64,000 nucleotides of DNA from Rosellinia necatrix (Eukaryota > Ascomycota > Sordariomycetes > Xylariales > Xylariaceae), in NCBI GenBank assembly GCA_021209875.1, contig JAGYVD010000001.1, positions 1,488,001 to 1,552,000 of the forward strand, given 5' to 3'. This document shows, one piece after another, positions 1 to 10,324 of the stretch (its first letter is position 1; each line of letters opens with the position of its first letter). The translations under genes were made by a program, and so were the position numbers. The notes beneath the pieces were generated by a model. The model was given only the letters and a program-made list of their open reading frames with translations. It was not told the DNA's origin and did not search any database.

Positions 1-1000
1 AATTTGGAGTAAGCATCACACTTGGATAAGTTCGCTCTCGTCTATGCCGAAGCCGGGTTGTGGAAGAAGACTGGTTCGTTACAGCTGAATGTAGTCGATT
101 TCCGGTCCGCTAAGTTGGGTGCAGCTTACCCTCTGACCATGAACTTCAAACGAAGCCTAGCCAGTCCACACTGGAATCTGGTCGATGCCGAGGCTTGCGT
201 AGATGTGCAACGCCGATTGCTCACGACTCAGATGTTTTCTCGCCCTTCGATGTCCGAATGGTTTGTGTGGCCCCGCTTGGCAGCCAGTTCATGTGCAGTG
301 CTCTACAACTCTTAAGTGATCTAACTCAATCTCTATGGTTGGCGGGTTTGCGGAGCACCTTGAAATATACCGGAGAAAGAGCGGTCGATGCTTTGGCGAG
401 AAAGATGCGACTGTGGTGACCCTCTAACACTGAACGCCATGTTCAACCTGGCTCGGACGTACTTCCATCTCGATAGACACCAGGAGGGCGAGGCACTGCT
501 AAAAGAAGTGCTGGCCAAGCATGAGCACTTCTTTGGAAATGAGCGCCCAGACACCCTTATGGCGCGTAACGAACTGGGAATGCACATGTGCACACAGAAG
601 AGGGAGCTTCTCGGGGGCCGAGACATTGGTCCACGAGGTTTTGCAAGCACGTAAGAGGGTACTGGGCGAAGAGCATGCATAAACCCTGTGGTCCGTCAAC
701 GATCTCTCCAAAGTCTACATGGTGCTGGGACGCAACAGCGAAGCGGGTAGTGATCCTGGAGGAAATCATCTCGATCGTGAGATGGACCCTAGGCGAAGAT
801 CTCGTCGGGATGTTTATGACCAGGGTATTTGGGGAGAAACTCTTCAGCCCCAATGATGCACAAGTGGTCACCGCGGCGGAAATTCTCCCGCGAATATACG
901 AGGAACAAGGGAAGGGTGCCGAAATCGAGGAGTGTGAAAGGAAGGTTTCCCGCCGTAGGCCGCCACAAGGCGAGGGCGTCCGTTGACAGCTTGCCATTGC
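1..1000 (+). pseudogene. Decayed TPR (kinesin-light-chain-like) repeat gene, 5' end outside window
   Basis: Pieces of tetratricopeptide repeats of the kind found in fungal NB-ARC/TPR proteins are visible in changing frames. 22-315 carries a repeat-like stretch (LTMNFKRSLASPHWNL then EACVDVQRRLL). 388-650 carries LNAMFNLARTYFHLDRHQEG and a following helix pair. 610-770 in another frame reads AETLVHEVLQARKRVLGEEH, then a stop codon, then TLWSVNDLSKVYMVLGR. 750-830 in a third frame reads ILEEIISIVRWTLGED. At least three frame changes and one in-frame stop separate parts that normally sit in one exon, so the gene is dead. TPR repeats in this family mediate protein contacts beside a STAND NTPase or a lipase-like domain; neither is visible because the window begins inside the gene. 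Confidence 0.7.
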
Positions 1001-1029
1001 CGCGGTGGCGGCTCAAATCCACGCCGTAG

Positions 1030-1743
1030 CTAAGCTAACCCGTATTAGCATCATCGAAGCACCTTTGAGCGAAGCAAACCCAGGTCGTATCGCGCCCAGA
1101 TTCGGACCTGTAACACATGATAAAGTTGAATAGCACACCTGCTACTGGCCTGGCAGTGCAGTAAACACCATTCGGAGCGCACAGAGAGTCAGTCAGTCAG
1201 TCAGTCGCCAAGACCTCGCTTAACCGTATTTTGGGCTACATAGATTACATGCTCATAGTTACGTATGGTACATCAAAGCGATATTTCCCGTGGAATGTCA
1301 TAGGAATGCATAGCTCATGACTCATCTTCCCTAGGTAACGTTGGGGGAGTACGATCGTGATTGGGGATGGTGTGGGAAGGGTTAATGCATTTTCAGCGTC
1401 CCACGGACATTCATTACGAGGGGATTACATTAAGACTCACTGCCACCATACTGGATAGAAGCCGCGCATCGCGGGACACGATCATCACTCCGCAAGACAT
1501 TCATTCTACCCACGATGCCGCCGCGATAGAACGCGGCAAGACCTCTCTAACATCTGTGAGTGGTCGCATCGAGTGTAAGTACTCTCGGCGATCGGCACGA
1601 GTGGCAACACTGTCGGGGTTGGGTCGAGATAGAACGCCCCCCCTCCCCCCCTTTCCTCCCTCCCTCCCATCCCTGGATGTTTTTCTTTTTGCTTTGTTCT
1701 TTTTTTTTACTATCGCTCTCCCTCATCTGGGAGACGAGGTTCC
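1030..1743. other. Intergenic, no gene seen
   Basis: No supported coding region. It contains a short tetranucleotide repeat (GTCA)n at 1188-1206 and C/T-rich tracts near 1640-1710, just beyond the stop codon of the minus-strand gene that ends at 1744. Confidence 0.6.
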
Positions 1744-2651
1744 TTAATCCGGACGGCTCTGCTCGACCTGTATTATCCGCCGCTTGGTCTCGGCCTGTAG
1801 GTTGTGCTCCATCTCCCTCAGCCCCCGCATGGCCGTCTCGAGGCTGCGCGGGGTGGAGGCGGGCCGGCCGGCGTACGCGGGCGTCGAGGCCCAGCCGTAG
1901 AGCGCCGACGCGTAGATCATGGGACCCGGGCTACCTGGGTTCCGGCCGCCGCCACTGCCGCCACCGCCACCGCCACCGCCGTCGCCGTCGTCGGACCAGT
2001 GCGGATACTTCGCGGGCGCGGGCGTGGGCGTGGGCGTGGGCGTGGCGTAGTCGGTCTCGCCTTGGACCCAGGGCGGCTCCTCGGCTTTCGGGGCCGCGGC
2101 TGGGGAAGGACCCGTCCTGTGCGGCGGGCAGAGGCTGGCGCCGTCGTTGGCATTGGCACTACCACCATCACCATCACCATCACCACCACCGGCGGTGGGA
2201 AAGGTATACTGGCTGCTGTGGTGAGGCGGCGGCGGGATGCACGGGGCGCTGGGGGCCGGGACTCTGTCGTGGATGTCTTGCAGGCGCCCGAACTCGACGA
2301 GCCACTCGTCGCGGGGCTCGTAGTAACATGGCGTCGGCCCCTGGAGCAGCTCGAGTGAGCTCTTGGGGTCGAGCTAGACGATGGAAATTAACGGGTGTTT
2401 TCTCTCCGCGGTGGGGGGTTCGCTAGAGGGGAAATAAGAATAAGGAGGGGAGGAAAAGGGGAGGGGGGAGGGGGGGGGGTTGGTAGGAGTAGTGTAAAAA
2501 TAAGAGTAGTAAAACGCACGTTGTCGTCTCGAAGATCGTAGGCAATGTCCCAGTTGGAGGGATAACTCGGTACACACGGCGCCGGGGGCGTATGGCGGTA
2601 GGATGCATCCATATCAGAACCACCCCAGAACGAGTTCGCATTCAGTGCCAT
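1744..2651 (-). CDS. Uncharacterised low-complexity protein, two exons
   Basis: Predicted exons on the minus strand are 2520-2651 and 1744-2373, giving 253 residues. The 146 bp intron has a GTGCGT donor and a CTAG acceptor in phase 0 and holds a long pyrimidine tract. The N-terminus starts MALNANSFWGG; the second exon opens with a folded-looking stretch (CYYEPRDEWLVEFGRLQD, about residues 60-77). A disordered middle follows, with Gly/Asp runs near 110, a Thr-Pro repeat (TPTPTPTPAPA) near 162 and a Gly8 run near 185. A helical C-terminus (LETAMRGLREMEHNLQAE) ends the protein. The long open second exon with strong codon bias supports coding. I do not recognise a family or a function; no signal peptide or membrane span is visible. 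Expression and the exact start are unproven. Confidence 0.65.
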
Positions 2652-2659
2652 CGTTAGCT

Positions 2660-2750
2660 GGTATTATTAATTTGTATTATTAATTTGTATTGTTAATCGG
2701 TATTGATAATTGGTATTGATAATTGGTATTGATAGTTGGTATTGTTAACT
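2660..2750. repeat. Seven tandem copies of a 13-bp AT-rich unit
   Basis: Seven diverged copies of GGTATTGATAATT lie end to end, nine bases upstream of the start codon of the minus-strand gene at 2651. They occupy its 5' leader or core promoter. Confidence 0.9.
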
Positions 2751-2751
2751 A

Positions 2752-3688
2752 GATGCTGTCATTAACTGATTCCGGGTAACATCTGGACGGATGTAGAGGC
2801 GCAGAGGTGAAATAAAATAAAAACATGATTCCGGGGAAGCTTAAGCCGCAGCCCAACGCCGAGTGTTGGTTATAAACGCCTCTAGCTCTCTATTTCTCTA
2901 TCTCTCTGTCTCTGGGCTCCTGATGGTCTTGGGTGCTCCCCCACCCTCGCCCTCAAATTCGCCATCCAGGATGCGATATGGCATTGGTGAGATTTGGGAT
3001 GGCAAACGTTAAAGGACCCGGATCGGGAAAGACTGGTCGGCTCAGGCCAATGGGGTTCATGCGAAGCTCTCCTAACAGCGTCCAAGAGCTCCGCTCGTTG
3101 GTCAAGAAGTTGGCCTCCACAGAAGGTCTCTGGTTGGTTTCCCGCCCGAGGTGATCGCCACCCACCCCGAACACGACGCCATTGGACATTGTATGGACAT
3201 GGCTGTCTTATTTATTATGGGACAGTCATCATTCATTCGTCATTGATCAACATCCATGATCCCACTTGCTCCCACACCGGTATCACCGTCCGGTCACAGT
3301 TTCCCATGCCAATCTTGCATCCCCATCCTTACATATGCATGCCCATTGTGTACTCGTACATATTACGTACTTATGTAGTGTACTTGTGGGTTGACACAGG
3401 CAGGCCCTCTATATACCCAGGTAGGTAGGTAGGTAGCCATGAACATCGGGTCTACCATGCACCCCAGATATGGATTCATCTCAGGTGCTGCATATTTAAG
3501 TTTACCATTGAGTTCAGTTCACCTGGTCGTTACATCGTCTCTAGCGTATTGTGCAAATTGATTACCATGTAACTACCTAGGTCCTACTCAATCTACTTGC
3601 CTAGGTAGTAAGTGACAAGACCCCTTCTTCATCCTCTCTGACATATAGGGCCCTGATCTCACAACTGCATCTTCAATGGCCGTCCCTA
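2752..3688. other. Intergenic, no gene seen
   Basis: Several short open frames exist but none has convincing protein character or splice partners. A (GTAG)n tetranucleotide tract sits at about 3418-3437, the first of several in this window. Confidence 0.55.
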
Positions 3689-4339
3689 TCAATAGTAACC
3701 TCCCGTGTCCCCATCGCGTAGAGCCTGTCGCATACCTTCAACCAAGAAGATCCACAACGAGCTGTTGGGCATTCCCATTGTATTTGTCTTGACGGAATAG
3801 GAATATTCAAGCACTGACAAGGCCTGGGTATCGCTGACGCGCTTCTCGCGTAGGATGACATCGCTTGCGTTCCAATGGTGGACGACGCTGCGCAAAACCT
3901 TGAACTGGCGCTCGAATTCTTGGCGATTATGGATGACCCACGCATCGGTGCGCAACAGAGTTTCCTTCAACTCACTCAAATACGAGGGCGTGTCGGAATC
4001 GGTGTAGGTATGGGCCATAGTTGCGCAGTTCCGGACGGCCTTTTTTCCCGTCTCAATGAGACAGTTGATCATCGTGCGGGCGTTGGCACCGGGAAAGGCA
4101 TGTGAGTTCCATCGTTTGGAAATCTCGGCACCAGTGGACGGGAGGCTACCATCGTCGACTCCTTGGGCAACAGGCGGGTGCATCCAATCCATATCAATGT
4201 ATCGCCCGGATGCGTTGTCGTTCATGGCTACCAAAACGCCAGGAATCCCGCTTGCCACGTTGGGATTACGCAGGGCCGGCTCCAAAACGTTATGGTAGTA
4301 ATTCAAAAAAGCCCTGTACAGCCTCCGCCGAAGCGGGCA
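3689..4339 (-). CDS. Open C-terminal exon downstream of the mini-exon array (uncharacterised)
   Basis: A continuous frame runs from the acceptor at 4340/4339 to a stop at 3689, about 216 residues, beginning CPLRRRLYRAFLNYYHNVLE. It has balanced composition and helical segments (KVLRSVVHHWNASDVILREK) and looks like real protein, but I do not recognise a domain. It has no upstream ATG in frame until an internal Met, so it needs an upstream exon ending in phase 0. The array exons immediately upstream end in phase 1 when read from the zinc-finger exons, which would put a stop at 4290-4292. Read in their second open frame, the array exons join this exon perfectly. It is therefore either an alternative C-terminus of the same gene or a separate gene overlapping the array. 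Confidence 0.5.
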   Translation of the reverse strand, partial: CPLRRRLYRAFLNYYHNVLEPALRNPNVASGIPGVLVAMNDNASGRYIDMDWMHPPVAQGVDDGSLPSTGAEISKRWNSHAFPGANARTMINCLIETGKKAVRNCATMAHTYTDSDTPSYLSELKETLLRTDAWVIHNRQEFERQFKVLRSVVHHWNASDVILREKRVSDTQALSVLEYSYSVKTNTMGMPNSSLWIFLVEGMRQALRDGDTGGYY

Positions 4340-6424
4340 CTTTTTTCCATATCAGTACCAATAAAATAATCATCTCGTCAGGACCTACTTACTCGACCGG
4401 TTCGATCCGGTATCAGAAGGGCCAGCAGAGCCAGAAGAACCAGAAACACTGGAAAGTCCTTCGCCCATCTTTTGGTTGTTAGCCATTGCTATTTTTCATG
4501 TTAGTACCAATAAGATAGACCATATTGTTAGGATCTACATACCCAACTCGCCGGATCGAGTGTTGGAAGAAGAGCTGGATGAACGAGCGATACTGGAAAG
4601 TCTTTCGTCAAGCTTTTGATTGTCGACGACCGCTTTTTATTCCACGTTAGCACTGGTGAATAGATCACCTCGTTAGGATTCACTTACCCGGTCCGACCAA
4701 TGGAGTGCCAGGAGAGCCAGAGGTACCTGCGACACTGGAAAGTTCTTCACTAGCCTTTTGATTATCGACAACCGCTTTTTTTTTCCATGTTAGCACTGGT
4801 GAATAGGTCATCTCGTTAGGATCCACTTACCCAATTCGTCCAATTGAGTGCCGGAAGAGCCGGAAGTACCAGTGATACTGGAAAGTGCTTCACTAAGTTT
4901 TTGATTGTTGACAACCGCTTTTTTTTTTCATGTTAGCACTGGTGAATAGAATAGATCATCCTGTTAGGATTCACTTACCCAATTCGTCCAATGGAGTGTC
5001 AGAAGGACCAGAGGCACCAGTGATATTGGAAAGTGCTTCACCAGCTTTTTGATTGTTGATAGCCGCTTGTCCCCATGTTAGTGCTGATAAGATAGATCGG
5101 CTAGTAAAGATTCACTTACCGGGTCCGTCCAATCTAATGCCAGAAGAGCCAGAGGCACGAGCGATACCGGAAAGTGCTTCACCAGCCTTTTGATTGTTGA
5201 CAACCGCTTTTCCTTTCATGTTAGAAATGGTGAATGGATTATTTGGTTAGGACCCACTTACCCAATCCGTCCGGTCGAGTGGCAGACGGGCCGACCACAC
5301 CGGAAGGTGCTTCGCCAGCCTTGGGATTGTTGATAGCCGCTTTTCCCCATGTTAGTGCTGATAGGATAGATCGCATAGTTACCATATACTCACTCCATCC
5401 TCCTACCCGATAGCCAGAAGAGCCAGTGACACCCGAAGTTCCTTCGCCATGAAAGGTTCCCGTATGTTCTTTCGGAGTCTGGCTTCTGGAGAGCTCGGAA
5501 TCCGCTCGTGGTGTGCTGGACAGTGAAACATCGTTGACATCTAAGTGGTTCAGTCCGTTGATAAGGTCGCTCTGAGCCGTACCATGTCCTAGCTTGGGCC
5601 GTTTAGTCATGGGCAGGTTCTGGCCGGTTTCATCGTCCTCGTCATCATCATCGTCACGTTTATGTTTCTCGCGAGGCTCCTCAGCAAGACTCTCAACAGG
5701 TTCCCCAGCGGGCTGATGTCTATCATTACCAAACACCTTACCCTCGTATAGGTACGACCAGTCGAGGGGGTGATGCTCAAGATTGTGGTTAGCGTCGAAT
5801 TCTTTGTGTTTATAGCAGGTCAGACAGGTAGCATGCTGGCATGTATTGCACACGTAAACGCATCTCGAACTTGATCTTCCACTATGAACACTGGGGGTTA
5901 GTTATTTCTGTTTGAAATACGATTGGGGGAGGGAGAGGGGGCCGTAAGCCAGTTTCCTGGAACATAATTTGGGCTGACCAAACAACATCATGAGCTAGCG
6001 ATAGGTCACGTAGGCTGAAGGAAATAACTATGAGGATGGCTTACCATAAGGTGCACCTAGTCTTGCGGTTGATCACCTTCGTGTACTCATTGTGATCTCC
6101 TGGTGCACTGGGGTTGGGCGCAGCTTCGTCCGCTGCACCAGAGTTGGGTGCAGCATCCTCCGGCGTATCGGAGTTGGGGACGACCGCTCCTGATGCAATA
6201 GAGTTAGACGCAGCTCCCTCCAGCATACCGGAGTCGGGGACAGCTGCTCCTAGTGCAATGGGGTTAGATGCAGCATCCTCCGGTGCGATGGGGCTGGACG
6301 CGGCTCCCTCCGGCATACCGGAGTCGGGAGCGGCTGCTCTCGATGCAATGGGGTTGGGGACGGCTGCTCCCGACGCAATGGAGTTAGATGGGGCAGCTCC
6401 CCGGATCCGTAGCTTAGGCGGCAT
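4290..6424 (-). CDS. ZZ-like zinc-finger protein with tandem mini-exon array
   Basis: Predicted exons (minus): 6045-6424, 5394-5881, 5262-5339, 5120-5206, 4979-5065, 4831-4917, 4688-4774, 4543-4632, 4393-4488, 4290-4339; 509 residues. Exon 1 encodes an Ala/Pro/Ser-rich repeated segment. The join of exons 1 and 2 creates a cysteine-rich module (CTLC, then CNTC, CLTC and HNLEHH, about residues 125-165) with the Cx2C...Cx2C...HxnH spacing of a ZZ-type finger, usually a protein-binding module. An acidic run (DDDDDEDDE) and a KRPK basic patch follow. Seven repeat exons of 78-96 nt then encode units such as VVNNQKAGEALSGIARASG. All array exons are bounded by phase 1 introns. The first donor and the C-terminal end are uncertain because of the frame conflict with the exon at 3689-4339. 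Function is unknown. Confidence 0.6.
4393..5339 (-). repeat. Tandem array of seven exon-plus-intron units (about 133-148 bp)
   Basis: Seven units, each made of one exon (78, 87, 87, 87, 87, 90, 96 nt) and one 53-61 bp intron, follow each other in register. Introns begin GTAAGTG-like and carry a GCTAAC or CACTAAC branch site about 15-25 bases before the acceptor; exons begin CGG(C/T)(T/A)(G/A)TC. The tail of the preceding exon (5394-5450) resembles the 3' half of a unit and may be the ancestor. Every exon length is a multiple of three with phase 1 on both sides, so adding or losing a unit keeps the frame. Confidence 0.85.
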
Positions 6425-9400
6425 AGTTGTAGTTTGCTTGTGTCAAGATCCGTAAGATAGAACTATAATACCCAAGGCAATGATCCCTTCAGGTGAGCCG
6501 ACGTCAAGTAGTCTGTTTTCTCTTCGTTGTCAGATGCCGAGAATCGGAGCAAGGTGTTTCCAAGTTGCCTTGATGAAACGTTTGATGTAGTAGAAAGAAA
6601 TACATACCTGAAGTTTGCCTTGAACTAGGGCGAGTTGTGTCAAGCCGAGTCGAACCGAAGCCTGAGTAGCAACTGGGGGCAGGTAGTTGCGTAAGGAATT
6701 GAGTAGTGTAATTTCGCAACTGGGTAGAGACCCGTAGAAAGCCACGCGTATTGCGGCGATCTATGCCTATGAAGGGTTACTGTGTGAGTAGGCGTGATGA
6801 TACTCTTGTGTATTGAATTGGCGTAATGTTGAGGAGTGATGGGGGTATATTGCATGCAAAGTGCTGAAGGTAACTTACAGAAGAGAAACCAACCTTGCTA
6901 TCTGCTTGCTGGACTCGATTTGTCAGTGCTCTCGAATACAATGGACAAGTGCAGGTTGTTATCGAGTACAATGTGCTGACCTGGGTGAGGTTGGTAAGGA
7001 AAGGTGTTGTGGGAATCAAAGAATTGGAAGTTGTGTTGGAGTTGGGGTAGAGTGTTAAAGAAACAAGAGCTGGCAAGGGAAAGGTAGTTAGTTGCCTTGG
7101 TACATTCACTACAGGAAGGACCCGTTAAAGCTCATGCCTAGAAAATAACAGAAAGGAAAGTACCTCAAGAGGCAAGAGGGTGTTTGTGTTGGTAGATGAT
7201 GTCGTCGATTTCTCGCGTTACCTTGAAGTAACTCTGTACCTGATACCCAGAGGTACCTTTCCAGGGTTGTATCAAAGCGGAAAGAGTGGGAAACACTGGT
7301 GAAAGAGCTTCACCTACCCTCAGAGTTTGTCTACAAGCCTGTAGACTACCTGAGCAATGACTTCTCTGTTGCGTGATTTCTCTCAGAGGTTGGAATCAGG
7401 GCATAGGGTGTGGATGGATAGACTAGCCTACCAGGATATATCTAAAGTAGTAATTGATGGAAGGTGCCATATAAAAGCAAGGAGTAAATGGTACTTAGTA
7501 CCTGGTGGTTTTACATGGCTAAAGCTACGGGGGTAGATTACGAGTAAGGAGGTGTATCCAGAACAACTGCGGCTGGTAAGTGTATGGGAAATAACTGCGG
7601 CTGGTAACTTCATTGGAAATAGCTGCGGCTGGGCACTGAGTACTATCTCTCGGCGATTAGAGTGGGTTTGTCAATGCTTGGTTATTGGACTAGTCACAAA
7701 ATTGGATTTGATAGCAAAAAGGAAAAGTCCCAGAGATGTGGGCAGATCTACAAGGGTATAAGAAGGAAGCGGTGGCTTATTTATGCTGCTATTGATAAAG
7801 CAGTGCATTATGTATCAAAATAGAAAATCATTTCGTGTTAAGTAGAGCATGTTATACAATACTCTATTATTCTGGCCTGCTACAGACTGTATAAAACAAT
7901 AGAAAAAGCCTGACCTCAGCAGCCAACCATATCTGCTTATATTGTTCCCGGTAAGATAAATTATTATTTACCTGAAGGTTATGTCTCATCTTTCACCTAA
8001 GTTCCATGATAAATATTATAATTTCACCTGTTGGAGACTAGAAACCCAACAGATACCAGATAATAACAGCATAAGTCAGCAACACAGCTTGGTGAAAAGG
8101 ATACTGTGATCAGTGTTGGCTGGGACAAAGCATATATAACCATACAGTGCCTTAATAATTTCTCTTAATTCACAGGAATTATTGGCTGTTGGTCACAACA
8201 ATTACCTCGGGTTACCGTCCGTCACATTTTAAATTAACTGACGAGATGAAACATGAGTAGTATCTGCCTATATATGGCCAGTCTTAAGGCTAGTCTCTAT
8301 GAATCCATAACTCGGTGATGTTATATCAAGCGATCTTGAGGGCGTCTGTTGAGATAAATAATGTTTCAGGTAGCCATTATCCAAGTGATGCTACTGAGAG
8401 CTAGCAGGCTAGCCACCTTAGATTCTGACCACGGATGATTTCAAAGACACCCGCTTTTATTGCACAAGGAAAACCCACCTGCCAAGTAGCCAGAATGGAA
8501 GGAATTGTGTTTGTATACAAGGACTGCCGGGGTGAGAATGAAAACCAGCATTGGAGCAAATTAATAAATACATACATGTTTACACATTTGAAAGGAGCAA
8601 GATTATTGGACAGCGGGAAACAATGGCCGAACCACCTACCCACTCCTGCCCGATGCGGATGACAAAGCGGCAGGCGGAAGGATCAGCGGCGCGGATGAAT
8701 TGTGGGGGGCAACGGAGCCGGTTACGGGCCGTGTGGGGCCCCCACCGATAAAGAAACGGGCCTTGGGCCTTGTTAAAAGACGAACAAATGAATTGGAAGG
8801 AACAGATCGGGTTGACAGCGAACAGAAGCACACCGACGGCAAAAGAGGAGTTGGATTGGACGAATACGAGTTGTTAGTACAGGATGTTTTTACCCGAACA
8901 CGGCATGTTGCCGCCCTGGTTACGGGACGTAGCGGGTCATTACTATGGATTTTACCTGTATGTCTACAAGATAGAGATCGGCATGGCTGGTAAAGCCGTT
9001 AACCCGAATAATACAAATTATTATATTACACATTGCAAACTACTTCGTAATAGCACCCACAACAGGTAAGCTGCTCTGTGTAATCAGAGATTTTGGCATT
9101 GTAGCGTATCATTATTGAGGACAGGGCGCTGGGCGATGGGAATATGTTTACCTACATATCTAAGAGTCAGATGGTTGCCTTTGCGAGGTAAGCCTTCCTG
9201 TACGTAAATTTATATATTCCTACAACAGATCCGTTTGGACAAGTAAATTAACCACAATATCGATCTATCTGTGTTATATTTTAAATTTTAGTAGTCTAGA
9301 CTGCATTATACTCCATACAATTATACAATCAATCCCACGCGCGCCAGTGCATGAATTGATGTGATCCGTCCTTCCGTTATTATTCGGACTTAAGAATGGA

Positions 9401-9574
9401 ACTAGGTTGGTTATATGCGCTTCGAGAGGTCTATAAGGTTTTTAAACACGATGTCTTCCGGGTCCCAGAACTTTGGTGCCTCAATGGCTCCTATACTGTT
9501 GCCGCAGCGTACTATGGCAGTAACCGCGATCCCTTATCCCCAGCAGGATCACGTATTCCATATGACGACCCAGA
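6425..9574. other. Long gene-poor, partly AT-rich interval
   Basis: No coding region that I can support across about 3.1 kb. Small open frames occur but lack domain character and splice partners. About 7780-8400 and 9000-9330 are AT-rich. A 28-bp tandem repeat lies at 7565-7638. Confidence 0.5.
7565..7638. repeat. 28-bp tandem repeat, about 2.6 copies
   Basis: The core AACTGCGGCTGGTAA recurs at 7565 and 7593 and, diverged, at 7621, each followed by a related spacer ending GGAAAT. Confidence 0.85.
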
Positions 9575-10324
9575 TTATGGCGACAAGCATGCGATGATGG
9601 CAGAAATGGCGGCAAGAGTACCATTGGGGTCCTTGACGCAGACGGTGTGTAGGCCGAGCTCTTTGGCCGGATAGTCGTTTCCCCCGGGAAAGATGGCGTC
9701 ACCAATAAACATCATCTGCTCCAGCGGGATGCCGCTCGCATCACGGAGTCGTTTTAAGCCGTATCCTTTGTCGACGCCTTCTTGAGTGATATCGATGGAG
9801 GTGGCGCCGCCCATGTTGATGGACAGGCCGGGCAGACGGGTGCGCAGGTCCGCCTGGATGACCTTGCGTTTCGCGAAGTCGGGGTCCCAAACCTCCTTGG
9901 CGTGGATGGGCGCCTCCTGACCGAGGGCCGAGAAGGTGATCTGGCTCCCGCGGTCTTCGATGCGGCTCCCCCACGTCTGCTCCGGCCTGAAGCCGGTGAC
10001 CTCCAACGCGGTGTCGAACGCGGCCAGGATCTGGTTCTTGACGTCGTCGTCGAACAGCTCCGCGTACACCGCCTGCCACACGCCGCCCCGGCACGTGTAC
10101 AGCTTCGTGCCCGTCGTCGGCATGAGCCACAGCCTCGTCAGATCCGCGCGCGGGGGCAGCCGGCTGGCCACCTGCTTCTGGAACTGCGGCCAGTCGCCGC
10201 CGGAGATGACGGCCACGTGGGCCACGCTCAGCAGGTCTGCGAGCGCCTCGCCCATCGGGTCCTTCAGCGGCTGCTTGCTCTCGGCAAGAGTCCCATCGAG
10301 GTCGAAAGCAACCAGCGAGATCAT
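9575..10324 (-). CDS. HAD-IIB (phosphomannomutase/Cof-like) phosphatase, probably of bacterial origin
   Basis: Single-exon gene of 249 residues starting MISLVAFDLDGTLAESK. The DLDGT motif (residues 8-12) supplies the nucleophile and general acid Asp of HAD phosphatases. AVISGG (near 39) is motif II. MMFIGDAIFPGGNDYPAKE (about 208-226) is motif IV, where GD and ND hold magnesium. The cap includes an EDRGSQITFSALGQ stretch typical of bacterial HAD-IIB members annotated as phosphomannomutase-like hydrolases. Length matches those bacterial proteins. It is intronless and far richer in G+C than the flanks, whereas most neighbours have introns. A sugar phosphate is the likely substrate, but specificity cannot be read. 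Start chosen at the ATG directly before the DLDGT strand. Confidence 0.88.
   Translation of the reverse strand: MISLVAFDLDGTLAESKQPLKDPMGEALADLLSVAHVAVISGGDWPQFQKQVASRLPPRADLTRLWLMPTTGTKLYTCRGGVWQAVYAELFDDDVKNQILAAFDTALEVTGFRPEQTWGSRIEDRGSQITFSALGQEAPIHAKEVWDPDFAKRKVIQADLRTRLPGLSINMGGATSIDITQEGVDKGYGLKRLRDASGIPLEQMMFIGDAIFPGGNDYPAKELGLHTVCVKDPNGTLAAISAIIACLSP

Noticed and set aside
1560..2426. Long plus-strand frame rich in Arg, His and Trp
   Set aside because: It is the antisense shadow of the minus-strand gene at 1744-2651, produced by GC-rich codons and a CAC/CAT repeat.
7255..7320. Minus-strand stretch resembling part of a mini-exon unit (GGTGAAGCTCTTTC)
   Set aside because: The match is only about 15 bases and lacks the unit start, the donor and the branch site; chance is likely.
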